From: an uncultured Olsenella sp.
Lineage (GTDB): Bacteria > Actinomycetota > Coriobacteriia > Coriobacteriales > Atopobiaceae
Assembly (NCBI GenBank): GCA_949287905.1
Contig: CASEHX010000018.1
Span: 153,496-217,495, forward strand
Length of the DNA stretch: 64,000 nucleotides
Direction: 5' to 3'
Part shown: one piece after another, positions 14,372 to 21,352 of the stretch
Position numbering within the stretch: position 1 is the stretch's first letter
Layout of the letters: each line of letters begins with the position of its first letter
The notes under the pieces: generated by a model
The model's input: the letters and a program-made list of their open reading frames with translations, nothing else
The model's database searches: none
What the model was told of the DNA's origin: nothing
Position numbers and translations under genes: made by a program

Positions 14372-15214
14372 CTACCACGACTGGTCGGCCTCGTAGAGGT
14401 CGGGCTCGAGTCCCATGACCTCCCCGGTGTTCGGCTCGACAGTCGGGACGTCGCAGGTCTCCCCGTCGCCGCCCGCGGCGCCCATCTTGGAGTCGATCCA
14501 CGCGGCGGCGCGGTCGGCCTGATCCTGCGTCATGGACTCCATGGACGCGGCCCCGACCTCATGGCAGATGACGGCCATGCCCTGCTGCGGCGTGAGGCGG
14601 TACAGGCTCGTGTAGGCCTTGAAGCGCGCCCGCACGGCGGACAGGTCTGCGGCGGGGGCCACCTTGGCCGCGACGGGCCGCGGCTCCGGCTGCGCGTACT
14701 GCGGCATGTCCTCGATGTCCTGGGTGAAGACGTCGCTCGCTGCGGTCGTGCTCTTCACGGCGTCGACGAATGCGCGCTTCTTCGCCATCTTGAGGCAGGT
14801 GTTCCACACGTCCGCGATGTCCGGGTTCTCGACGCGCCTGCGCTCGCGACCGTAGCCCTCCCAGCGGTAGCGGTACTTGCTCTCCATCGTGGAGCACTCG
14901 CCCACGCCGAAGCCCATGACCTCCCCGGTGTCCCGGCTGGTGAGCGTGCACTCGACGGCGTACTCGCGGTGCCCGTTGCCCAGGTGCTCCCGGTCGACCT
15001 TGTAGGACGGCACGAGCTTGAACATGTAGGCGATCTTCTCCGCGCCGGGCTGCAGGAGCGTCGGCTTGTCGCCGCAGCCCTTGATGGTGCCGTAGTGCGT
15101 CCCGTCCTGGAGGACGGACTTCATGAGGTACTGGATCTGGTTCACCTGCTCGCGGACCGCGAGCGCCGGCTCCTGGTCCTGCGGCGTTCCCTTCGCCAGC
15201 TGGTTGTCTGCCAT
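14372..15214 (-). CDS. Putative single-strand annealing protein (Rad52/Sak-like)
   Basis: A 280-residue protein. An N-terminal helix (QVNQIQYLMKSVLQDGTHYG) is followed by a mixed alpha/beta core with LLQPGAEKIAYMF, YAVECTLTSRDTGEVMGFG and the segment NTCLKMAKKRAFVDAVKSTT, ending in DVFTQDIED. The final pattern ('n...KmA.KRA.vdA.l..t.asD.FtqD.ed') recurs in phage proteins found beside recombination nucleases, some of them related to Rad52-like annealing proteins. The neighbours support this: DUF1351 directly upstream and two PD-(D/E)XK nucleases. The C-terminal 60 residues are acidic. The assignment is moderate and needs structure-level confirmation. Confidence 0.55.
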   Translation of the reverse strand: MADNQLAKGTPQDQEPALAVREQVNQIQYLMKSVLQDGTHYGTIKGCGDKPTLLQPGAEKIAYMFKLVPSYKVDREHLGNGHREYAVECTLTSRDTGEVMGFGVGECSTMESKYRYRWEGYGRERRRVENPDIADVWNTCLKMAKKRAFVDAVKSTTAASDVFTQDIEDMPQYAQPEPRPVAAKVAPAADLSAVRARFKAYTSLYRLTPQQGMAVICHEVGAASMESMTQDQADRAAAWIDSKMGAAGGDGETCDVPTVEPNTGEVMGLEPDLYEADQSW

Positions 15215-15217
15215 TCC

Positions 15218-16210
15218 CTACTCCTTTCTCAGGAGGCGCCCGTGCGTCCCCAGCCGCTTCATCTCGACCAGGAACCTCGGCATGAGGCCCTCGGCCACCT
15301 TCACCTCGTACACGTAGACCGTCTCGCAGCCCTGAGGGCCCGCCTGCGCCGCCGGTGCGGCCTCGTCGGGCGTCGGCACCGGCTCGACCGCGACGGGGGC
15401 GGAGGCGGGCTCAGGCTCCGTCTCCGGTGCGCCCGCGGGCGGCCGCGTCTCGGCGTCCATCTCGAGGGCCGCCTGTCGCGCCCTCTGCTCGGCCTCCCAC
15501 GCGGCGCGCTCCGCCTCGGCGCGCCTCAGGGCCTCGCGCTGCTCCACGCGCTGCTGCGTCATGCGCAGCGCCGACGCCATGTCCAGCGTGCGCAGGTACT
15601 CGGCGACGAGGTCGGTCCTGTCCTCCTCCGTGAGCGCCGTGCCGTTGACGTGGGTCTGCGCGCCGACGGTCGAGAGGTCCGCCGCGACGGACTCGCAGGC
15701 GTCCTCGACGCCCTTCCAGATCGCCGCCTCCTTGGTGCCGTAGTTGCCCGCCTTCCAGTCGGCGCCGAAGCGCTCCCTCAGGCGGTCGTAGGGCACCTGC
15801 GCCGCGAGGTCCGGGTACTCCTCGCGGTAGCGGGCCTCGACCCGGGCGTCGCGGTCGAGCACGACCTGGCGCTCCCAGCGGTCGATCTCGCTCTTGTACT
15901 GGACGTCCTCCTCGCGCAGGCCGTCGAGGATGCCGGAGACCTCGGAGTTGAAGCGGTTGAGCGTGTCGCGCAGCTGCGCGGTCATGCGCTTCTTGTCGCC
16001 GTCGACCTCCGCGATGAGCGCTCTCAGGGCCTTGCGCTGGGCCTTGGCGTCGCGGTACTGCTCGGGCGTGGTGATGTCGAAGGCCTCGAAGTCCGCAGCC
16101 CTCGCGGCGACCCTCTCGCGCTGCTCGGCGAGCCACCTGTCGGCCTCGGTGAGCGTGGCCGGGGCGTCGATGACCTCCGGCTCCACGTCGATTACCTTGT
16201 CCTCTGCCAT
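15218..16210 (-). CDS. DUF1351 domain protein (recombination module)
   Basis: A 330-residue, strongly helical, charged protein. Residues 40-200 form the DUF1351 core, with PEQYRDAKAQRKALRALIAE, long coiled coils and GNYGTKEAAIWKGVEDAC. A Pro/Ala/Glu linker (about 245-295) separates a small C-terminal domain. DUF1351 proteins accompany phage annealing proteins of the RecT/Sak type; the exact role is not known. The start is ATG 16210, spaced 8 nt from GGGGGGAG; an in-frame GTG at 16219 overlaps the upstream stop but lies too close to that Shine-Dalgarno. Confidence 0.8.
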   Translation of the reverse strand: MAEDKVIDVEPEVIDAPATLTEADRWLAEQRERVAARAADFEAFDITTPEQYRDAKAQRKALRALIAEVDGDKKRMTAQLRDTLNRFNSEVSGILDGLREEDVQYKSEIDRWERQVVLDRDARVEARYREEYPDLAAQVPYDRLRERFGADWKAGNYGTKEAAIWKGVEDACESVAADLSTVGAQTHVNGTALTEEDRTDLVAEYLRTLDMASALRMTQQRVEQREALRRAEAERAAWEAEQRARQAALEMDAETRPPAGAPETEPEPASAPVAVEPVPTPDEAAPAAQAGPQGCETVYVYEVKVAEGLMPRFLVEMKRLGTHGRLLRKE

Positions 16211-16215
16211 GTCCG

Positions 16216-16563
16216 TCACTCCCCCCCGATCCCGAATACCTCGCACAGGAGCGCCCCGATGCCCTTTTCGAGGTCACCCGAGAGCCTCTCCTCGACGTCC
16301 TTGCGGGCGTCCTCTACGGCGTCGTCGGGGAGCTTGGCGAGGAGGGCCTCGCACAGCGCGATCATGTCGAGCGCCGAGCTCGCGAGGTTCCGCCTGAACT
16401 TCTCGCCCCTCTCGCTGACGACGCTCTTCTTGAGCGCCCCCTCGATGTCGAGGATCATGGCGTTGTCGGACAGCAGCGCCGCGACGTCGCGCAGCCTGCC
16501 GTGGAGACCGTACAGGCTGCGGTCCATGTACGCGTTCTTCTCGAAGTACCTTGCGTCTTTCAT
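16216..16563 (-). CDS. Hypothetical helical phage protein
   Basis: A 115-residue helical protein (MKDARYFEKNAYMDRSLYGL...) with a regular Leu/Ala heptad look between residues 20 and 100. It lies directly ahead of the DUF1351 gene in the recombination module. No family recognised. Confidence 0.7.
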   Translation of the reverse strand: MKDARYFEKNAYMDRSLYGLHGRLRDVAALLSDNAMILDIEGALKKSVVSERGEKFRRNLASSALDMIALCEALLAKLPDDAVEDARKDVEERLSGDLEKGIGALLCEVFGIGGE

Positions 16564-16573
16564 GTCTCTCCTC

Positions 16574-17011
16574 CTACTCGTCGATGAGGGCGCACAGCTC
16601 GGCGAGGGTCATGGAGACCCACGAGCCGTCCGCCTCCTCCATGAATCCGTCGTTCACCCTCAGCGGGCGCGAGAGCCTCGCGAGGTCTCGCAGCGTCACG
16701 TGCGCCACGGCGTCCGCCGCCGGGTGGTTGTAGCGCCACGTGACGAGGACCCCGACGCCCGCCCCGGCGTTCTCGCGCTCGGCGAGCGTCTGCCTCCTGT
16801 ACTCGGCCACGAGCGACCTCGCGAGGTCGCGCTTGGCCTTGACCTCCACGACGCACTCGAAGCCGCGGGCCACGAGGCCCCTGAGGTCACCCTCGTCGCG
16901 GCTGCCGCGCAGGGGCTGCCGGTCTATGCCCGGCTGCCCGAGCGCCTCGCGCATGTAGTCGCGCACCTTGACCTCGACGGCGGTGCCGCGCTTCTTCGCC
17001 CTCGTGCTCAC
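16574..17011 (-). CDS. Holliday-junction-resolvase-like PD-(D/E)XK nuclease
   Basis: A 145-residue protein beginning MSTRAKKRGTAVEVKVRDYM, as Hjc-type resolvases do (basic arm, then the first helix with Glu). The catalytic set is visible: RDEGDLRGL with D42, then FECVVEVKAK with E56 and K58. It probably resolves recombination intermediates or trims phage DNA. The GTG start at 17011 overlaps the upstream stop (GTGA). RusA-like folds can be excluded because the E-x-K motif is clear. Confidence 0.75.
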   Translation of the reverse strand: MSTRAKKRGTAVEVKVRDYMREALGQPGIDRQPLRGSRDEGDLRGLVARGFECVVEVKAKRDLARSLVAEYRRQTLAERENAGAGVGVLVTWRYNHPAADAVAHVTLRDLARLSRPLRVNDGFMEEADGSWVSMTLAELCALIDE

Positions 17012-17379
17012 GAGACCACCTCGCCCCTGAGCCCCAGCCTCTGCATCGCGGCCTCGGCGACGGCGTCGGCCATCTCCGGGTCGTGGGTGTCCGCGAAGAC
17101 CGCCACGGTGACCCCGGCGAGCATCGGGACGCCCGCGGCCGACTCCGGCGCGAGCCGGTAGCAGACGCGGATGGGCCTCACCGGGCTCGGCCTCGCCGCC
17201 GTCTCCGGCCGTCGCGCCGGCACCCTCACGCCCTCGTTGCCGGGGATGCGCCTCAGCTCCTCCAGCTCCTCGGGCGTCACCGAGCCCAGCCCGCTCGACA
17301 CGGGGCGCGGGGCGCCCTGCGCCGCCACGCACGCCCGCATCGCGGCCTCGGCCCTCTCCATCAGCGACGTCCCGCTCAT
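17008..17379 (-). CDS. Hypothetical phage protein
   Basis: A 123-residue protein: a helical N-terminus (MSGTSLMERAEAAMRACVAA), a low-complexity Pro/Arg centre, and a beta-rich C-terminus (VCYRLAPESAAGVPMLAGVT) ending in a helix. It overlaps both neighbours by ATGA and GTGA. No family recognised. Confidence 0.65.
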   Translation of the reverse strand: MSGTSLMERAEAAMRACVAAQGAPRPVSSGLGSVTPEELEELRRIPGNEGVRVPARRPETAARPSPVRPIRVCYRLAPESAAGVPMLAGVTVAVFADTHDPEMADAVAEAAMQRLGLRGEVVS

Positions 17380-17705
17380 GCGACGCTCTCCTCCATCCAT
17401 CTGTCCATCTCCTCGACGCGGATCACCGCGCCCCTCTCGGCGCCGCGCGGCGCCACGAAGTCGAGCCGCCCGGCCTCGTGCTCGGCGTAGAGCGCCGAGC
17501 GGCTCACCCCGGTGTAGCGGGCCGTCTCCGCGACCGTGTAGGCCATCTGGGGCGGCAGCCCCGCCTCCACTGCCATCGCGAGGCACCTGCTGCCCCCGCG
17601 CACCATGCGCGAGCCCGTGAGGCTCCGCTGCGCCTCGGCGGCGAGCTGCATCACGCCCGAGAAGAACGCGCTCAGAACGTCCGTCTCGGTCCCCTGCCCC
17701 GCCAT
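17376..17705 (-). CDS. HTH (excisionase/MerR-like) protein
   Basis: A 109-residue protein whose C-terminal half is a winged-helix HTH of the excisionase class: YTVAETARYTGVSRSALYAE, then HEAGRLDFVAPRG and IRVEEMDRWMEE. This pattern ('ytv.e.A..lgvs...vy..i..G.l......g...rI...el..w') is typical of DNA-architectural Xis proteins and small regulators. As one of the first genes of the early operon it could be the excisionase partner of the integrase. The start is ATG 17705. Confidence 0.75.
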   Translation of the reverse strand: MAGQGTETDVLSAFFSGVMQLAAEAQRSLTGSRMVRGGSRCLAMAVEAGLPPQMAYTVAETARYTGVSRSALYAEHEAGRLDFVAPRGAERGAVIRVEEMDRWMEESVA

Positions 17706-17707
17706 CG

Positions 17708-17836
17708 CTACCACCACCCGTCGGCGGTGCTCACCGCGAGGGCGAGCAGCGCCATGAGCGCGAGCGCCGCCCAGTCGTGCTCCTCCGCGTACCCGGCGAG
17801 CGCGTCGAGCGCCTCGCCGATTCGTCGTACAATCAC
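17708..17836 (-). CDS. Small single-span membrane protein
   Basis: A 42-residue protein: MIVRRIGEALDALAGYAEEH, then a hydrophobic span (WAALALMALLALAV) and STADGWW. The GTG start at 17836 has GGAGGTGG at good spacing, much better than any upstream start in the long frame, which is arginine-rich shadow. Function unknown. Confidence 0.6.
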   Translation of the reverse strand: MIVRRIGEALDALAGYAEEHDWAALALMALLALAVSTADGWW

Positions 17837-18215
17837 CTTGACCACCTCCGGATGGTCGTGGGCCCCGCCGCGATGCCGCGCGACGGGGCCGCTCTCTTTC
17901 GCTTCGTCTTGTCCATGGAACCGCCCCGCGACCGCCGCCGCCACGGGCCAGCCCGCCCGCCAGAAAGGAGGATGGCGTTGCTGGTGGCGCGTTGGTGGCG
18001 CCGTCATCGCGACGGGCTTGCTCCGCCTACCGCGGCGGCAGAAGGCGTCGAAGAGCGCCGTCTCGGCGGAGCCGTGGCGGCGGCGGTCGCGGGGCGGTCC
18101 CCCTCGTGACGGCCCCGAGCGACCATCCGCGCGCGGGCCTTCCACGCAGACCCCACGTCCGCACCCGCGCCCTTCAGGGCGGATGGCCGCCGGGGGCCGT
18201 CACGACGTCTCGCCT
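17837..18215. other. 379-bp non-coding, hairpin-rich region in the early operon
   Basis: No convincing gene was found on either strand. The region holds a 10-bp stem with one mismatch at 17861-17887 (GGCCCCGCCG and CGACGGGGCC), a perfect 13-bp inverted repeat (18104-18116 and 18193-18205) about 75 bp apart, and a smaller GCCCTTCAGGGC dyad between those arms. AAAGGAGG directly before an ATG at about 17970 is too close to serve as a ribosome site. It could be a structured RNA, an origin or an antitermination region. Confidence 0.5.
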
Positions 18216-18485
18216 CTACGGGAAGAGCGCCATCTGCAGGCCTATCGCGAGCCCCTGAGTCAGCGCCTCGTCCTCGTATTCCTCGTTCCGCGCCAGCCCC
18301 GCGAGTATGGCGTGCACCAGCTCGTGGAGGTACGTCTGAGCCTCCTCCTCCGGGCACATGCCCTCCCTCAGGCGTATGGTTCTCGTCGACGGGCTACACG
18401 TCCCGTTCTCGTCCGGCTCGACCCCGCCGCGCTCGACCGTGTACGGCACGCCGAGCACGGTCACCCTGTCCGGAATGTTCATCAA
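18216..18485 (-). CDS. Small HExxH metallopeptidase-like protein (ImmA/IrrE-like)
   Basis: An 89-residue protein with a beta hairpin (VTVLGVPYTVERG), a strand (RTIRLREG) and a helix carrying TYLHELVHAIL, with His54, Glu55 and His58 forming the HExxH zinc site; a later Glu could be the third ligand. This is the core of ImmA/IrrE-type peptidases in miniature. ImmA proteins cleave phage or ICE repressors. Here it is among the first early genes, so repressor inactivation or anti-host action is possible. The family placement rests on the motif and the preceding strands. Confidence 0.7.
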   Translation of the reverse strand: MMNIPDRVTVLGVPYTVERGGVEPDENGTCSPSTRTIRLREGMCPEEEAQTYLHELVHAILAGLARNEEYEDEALTQGLAIGLQMALFP

Positions 18486-18500
18486 TGTCTCCTCCCTCTG

Positions 18501-18686
18501 TCAGAGAATCAGGCACAGTGAGACAATGACCGCATATGCCGCCCACACGAGCCCGAGCGCCGTGACCCCGACGTTCCCCGTCGCAGCGCCGAACGCCGAG
18601 AGGGCGAGCGACGCGACGGACGTGACGACGAGGAGAGTGCTCGTGAGCGAGAGCTTCGGAAGCTGGACGTGGGAGACCGAGGACAT
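18501..18686 (-). CDS. Small two-span membrane protein
   Basis: A 61-residue protein with two hydrophobic spans, STLLVVTSVASLALSAFGA and GVTALGLVWAAYAVIVSLCL, and a short polar start. Third codon positions are almost all G or C up to the ATG. It is the second gene of the leftward early operon after cro. Its first 44 bp overlap the start of the rightward gene 18643-18924 on the other strand. Function unknown. Confidence 0.6.
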   Translation of the reverse strand: MSSVSHVQLPKLSLTSTLLVVTSVASLALSAFGAATGNVGVTALGLVWAAYAVIVSLCLIL

Positions 18687-18924
18687 CGACCTGGACGACC
18701 GCGCCGACCTGTCGGACGACCCGGCCTTCATGGAGTCGCTCGCGGCGCTCCGCTCGTCCTCCGAGGCTGTGCGGGAGCAGCTCGCGGCATTCCGCGAGTA
18801 CGTCTCGGCCTCTCGAGAGGCCGCGCGACACGACCGCCGCATGGCCGTCCTGTCCCTGTCCATCTCCCTCGTGTCTCTCTGCATCGCGCTCATCTCCCTT
18901 CTGAACCAGCTCGACGTCATCTGA
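18643..18924 (+). CDS. Tail-anchored coiled-coil membrane protein, opposite to the operon
   Basis: A 93-residue protein: acidic N-terminus (MSESFGSWTWETEDIDLDDR), a helical coiled-coil segment (about 35-70), and a C-terminal span (VLSLSISLVSLCIALISLL, about 73-91). The GTG at 18643 is preceded by GAGGAGA. Third codon positions are almost uniformly G/C and a rightward terminator follows at 18931, so it is a real gene running against the early operon. Its 5' end overlaps a leftward gene by 44 bp. It looks like a self-contained moron; such small tail-anchored proteins sometimes block superinfection. No family recognised. Confidence 0.7.
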   Translation: MSESFGSWTWETEDIDLDDRADLSDDPAFMESLAALRSSSEAVREQLAAFREYVSASREAARHDRRMAVLSLSISLVSLCIALISLLNQLDVI

Positions 18925-18930
18925 CTGCGC

Positions 18931-18960
18931 CCCCTTCGCGCACGGAGGGGGTCTTTCCAC
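18931..18960 (+). terminator. Terminator of the rightward membrane-protein gene
   Basis: CCCCCT and AGGGGG flank a 10-nt loop and are followed by TCTTTCC on the plus strand, 7 bp after the stop at 18924. The T-rich side faces right, matching the rightward gene. Confidence 0.75.
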
Positions 18961-18999
18961 GGCTCGCGAGGTAGCACCCACGGGTGCCCCGCGTCCGGT

Positions 19000-19032
19000 C
19001 CGCCGCGTCCTCTTCTTGGGGTGTCGCGGCGG
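19000..19032. other. Hairpin between cro and the early genes
   Basis: CCGCCGCG (19000-19007) and CGCGGCGG (19025-19032) form a perfect 8-bp stem with a 17-nt loop just beyond the cro stop. There is no T-run. A smaller GCACCC/GGGTGC dyad lies at 18974-18987. Together they may be an antitermination or attenuation site for the leftward early transcript. Confidence 0.45.
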
Positions 19033-19068
19033 CTATTCGGTTGTCAAAGGACGCTTACGAATCGATGG

Positions 19069-19293
19069 CTAGAGGCTCTTGGCTACGGCGACACCGTTAC
19101 GGTCGTCGGAAAGGCCGAACAGGTAATCAACCGAGCAGCCAAACATGAGAGCCATCTCACAAGCCTTTGAAGACGGGACTGAGCGCGCGTCCTTCTCCCA
19201 GTCACGAATCGTTCGAGAAACGACTCCAAGCCGCTCGGCGAGACCTTCCTGCGTAAGCCCGCTCTTGACGCGCTCCGATGCGATGTTGTTCAT
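19069..19293 (-). CDS. Cro-like XRE-family regulator
   Basis: A 74-residue protein with an XRE HTH over residues 3-60: IASERVKSGLTQEGLAERLG, VVSRTIRDWEKDARSV, then the last helix of the domain. It lacks any peptidase domain, as expected for a Cro-type repressor. The ATG at 19293 is preceded by AGGAGG, and operator O1 overlaps this leader. It is divergent from the CI-type repressor and is the first gene of the leftward early operon. Confidence 0.85.
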   Translation of the reverse strand: MNNIASERVKSGLTQEGLAERLGVVSRTIRDWEKDARSVPSSKACEMALMFGCSVDYLFGLSDDRNGVAVAKSL

Positions 19294-19306
19294 AACCACC
19301 TCCTAG

Positions 19307-19428
19307 TAACCACTTCGCGCTTACTAGCTCCATGGTAACCATTTAGCGGATACTTTCAACCCATTTTGAGAAAAAAGTATCCGGTCTGTGGTTATATGTG
19401 GTTACCGAAAGAAAGCGCGAGGTGGTTA
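19307..19428. promoter_or_regulatory. Immunity operator region: four 18-bp sites
   Basis: Four copies of TAACCAnnnnSCGSWTWC are visible: 19307-19324 and 19336-19353 on the plus strand, and 19377-19394 and 19411-19428 on the minus strand. They are arranged symmetrically, two toward each divergent gene, and the outer sites cover the ribosome-site regions of cro and the repressor. An additional half site (TGGTTA) is at 19400-19405. A 10-bp inverted repeat (19347-19356 and 19374-19383) lies in the middle and forms parts of the two inner sites. TTGAGA at 19366-19371 with GGTTAT about 18 bp on is a candidate repressor promoter. Confidence 0.8.
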
Positions 19429-19430
19429 CC

Positions 19431-20096
19431 ATGCCTACAAATCCAAGGACCCCGCAGAACAACATGGGAGAAATCCGACGCCAGGCCGGATACACACAGA
19501 AAGAGGCCGCCGAAGCGAGCGGAATACCCCTAGGCACGCTTAGACGTTGGGAGCAGGGACAAAACGACCCTGATATGGGTTCGCTTATGAAGCTCGCCGA
19601 TCTCTATCACACGACACTCGACTCGATGCTCATCTCTAGACAAGTGATGCCGGGGAACGTCATCCCGATGCGCCGCTCCCCCTCCCACCCCATGCCGGTC
19701 GTGGGGCGCATCGCGGCGGGCACCCCGCGCGAGGCCATCTACCAGACCGGCGAGACGCACGAGGCGCCAGAGTCGCTCTGGGAGGCGCACCCCGACGGCT
19801 TCTGGCTGGAGGTCTCCGGCAACTCGATGAATCGCCTCTTCCCCGAGGGGACGCTCGTGCTCGTGGACCCCGACGAGGAGGTTCGCAACGGGGACGTGGG
19901 CGTGGTCTTCGTCAACGGCGAAGACGCGACGCTGAAGCGCGTCTACTACGACGGCGAGAGCGTGAGGCTGCACCCCGAGAGCCACGACCCCGAGTACCAG
20001 GACAGGGTGATAGACCGCGAGGACCCCGACGCGCCAGATGTGCGCGTTCTGGGCCGCGCGGTTGCGTACGCGTCGCCCGAGGGATGGAGGGCGTGA
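19431..20096 (+). CDS. CI/LexA-type phage repressor (HTH + S24 peptidase)
   Basis: A 221-residue protein. The XRE HTH (residues 10-70, GEIRRQAGYTQKEAAEASGI) is followed by a linker and an S24 peptidase domain. The self-cleavage site Ala96-Gly97 (RIAAGTP), nucleophile Ser132 (GNSMNRLFPEG) and general base Lys169 (ATLKRVYYDG) are all present. It should hold the prophage silent and self-cleave with activated RecA. The start is ATG 19431, with GAGGTGG upstream; operator O4 ends 3 bp before it, suggesting autoregulation. An in-frame GTG at 19398 would lie inside the operators. Confidence 0.93.
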   Translation: MPTNPRTPQNNMGEIRRQAGYTQKEAAEASGIPLGTLRRWEQGQNDPDMGSLMKLADLYHTTLDSMLISRQVMPGNVIPMRRSPSHPMPVVGRIAAGTPREAIYQTGETHEAPESLWEAHPDGFWLEVSGNSMNRLFPEGTLVLVDPDEEVRNGDVGVVFVNGEDATLKRVYYDGESVRLHPESHDPEYQDRVIDREDPDAPDVRVLGRAVAYASPEGWRA

Positions 20097-20974
20097 TGGG
20101 GCTTTTCGACAAGGCGAAGCGTATGGCAAAGAACACCGCTCTCAACGTCGCCCAAAAGGCCGTGGAAGCCGCCGCGGACGCCATTGATCAGGCAAAAGGA
20201 GAAGTCCAGGCGACCGACTGGGTCGACTGGGCCAGAAAGCGTCGACAGGCCAGAAGATCCGGATCAGACCCCGACATCGTCTTACCTCCAGCAGAAGGTG
20301 ACTCATTCCAGCCGTTTGGCGACGAGCAGACTCGCGCTCTTGAGGAGCGGTATCGTCGGGAGGCACGCGAAGCCATGTATCGCGATCTTATGCCCATGCG
20401 CTTGGAGATGCCCACTTATGACCTCTCTTGCGCGACATTCCCATTCGGACCCCGCGAGTATGTCACGCTGACGATCCCCCATCGCGACGAGACCACGCAG
20501 AAGGTCCTCTATGAGGAGAAGAGATACTTGGCCGATGACGAGGCGCTTGCTGAGACGTGTAAGGCCATCTCTCTTCTTGAGTTCATCTCCGAGCAGGCCC
20601 TCATCAGCGTCCAAGCCATTCCCGTTCTCAAGACGGACCTAAAGGCTCTGCAGCCAGTCACAGACTGCGAGGATATACCGCCGGGGCATTTCGTCTATAT
20701 GACCGTTAACCCGCTTACTCCAACTGGCAGGCCTCCAAAGTACCCTATAAGCATTGCCTTTGACGCTTATGAAGGCGTTGAGTCCGGGTCACACGGGAGC
20801 ATTGACTTCCTCCCAGACGGGACACCCGCGAAAGCGGACATCTCCTATTGGATCAACCGAAGCGGATACAAGGCGAGCTTTCGGCTTGAGAACGGAGGTC
20901 CCGTTTTGACCCTGCTGATGTCCCTTGGGTACACGAACACGGTTGTTTACAGGAGGCCAAAAGCCACAGTTTAG
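20096..20974 (+). CDS. Hypothetical protein of the lysogenic operon
   Basis: A 292-residue protein, ATG overlapping the repressor stop (TGATG) with GGAGG upstream, so it is expressed with the repressor in the lysogen. The N-terminus is amphipathic helix (MGLFDKAKRMAKNTALNVAQ, on to about residue 45). The remainder is alpha/beta with YVTLTIPHRDETTQKVLYEE and a beta-rich C-terminus. Base composition is visibly more A/T-rich than in neighbouring phage genes. No family recognised. Candidate lysogenic conversion or defence gene. Confidence 0.75.
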   Translation: MGLFDKAKRMAKNTALNVAQKAVEAAADAIDQAKGEVQATDWVDWARKRRQARRSGSDPDIVLPPAEGDSFQPFGDEQTRALEERYRREAREAMYRDLMPMRLEMPTYDLSCATFPFGPREYVTLTIPHRDETTQKVLYEEKRYLADDEALAETCKAISLLEFISEQALISVQAIPVLKTDLKALQPVTDCEDIPPGHFVYMTVNPLTPTGRPPKYPISIAFDAYEGVESGSHGSIDFLPDGTPAKADISYWINRSGYKASFRLENGGPVLTLLMSLGYTNTVVYRRPKATV

Positions 20975-21070
20975 ATCGGCACGGTCATCCGGCCCCAGGC
21001 GGACCACGACGGGTTCGATAGGTGGTAGGAAGCAAAGAGACGGAAACGAGCGAAGATTGGAGACAAAGCG

Positions 21071-21352
21071 ATGGCAGGAAAGAAAACGGTGCAGAGCATT
21101 AACCTCAACCTCGATAGTGACCCAGTGACAAGGAAGGGCGTCATGGCTTCCATCGTCTTGGCGAGCACGGACGGAGGTGTGACCCGCCTAGATTTTGTAA
21201 ACCCGGACATCCCCGAAGACGAAGGCTCGATGAGAGCCGTTCTCTCGTCCCGCGTGTACATGTCTAACGAGAACCTGCTCGCCCTTCGCGATATGCTCAA
21301 CACCCACACTGCGACATGGAAGGTAGAAGCCCATGACGCGCAGGGAGAGTAG
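21071..21352 (+). CDS. Hypothetical protein of the lysogenic operon
   Basis: A 93-residue protein (MAGKKTVQSINLNLDSDPVT...) with a beta strand pair and a C-terminal helix (NENLLALRDMLNTHT). TGGAGA lies 8 nt before the ATG. Its last 20 bp overlap the toxin candidate at 21333. A/T-richer than the rest of the prophage. Family not recognised. Confidence 0.7.
   Translation: MAGKKTVQSINLNLDSDPVTRKGVMASIVLASTDGGVTRLDFVNPDIPEDEGSMRAVLSSRVYMSNENLLALRDMLNTHTATWKVEAHDAQGE

Noticed and set aside
13610..17161. Plus-strand frame of 1183 codons
   Set aside because: It is antisense to well-supported overlapping phage genes and has a low-complexity Arg/Leu/Val composition.
17960..18109. Plus-strand small gene after AAAGGAGG at about 17970
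   Set aside because: The ATG follows the Shine-Dalgarno with no spacing and the product is Arg/Ala-rich without a domain.
18004..18357. Minus-strand frame of 117 codons in the 17.8-18.2 kb gap
   Set aside because: The product is Arg/Gly/Ala low-complexity, overlaps the HExxH gene and has no ribosome site; the region is better seen as non-coding.
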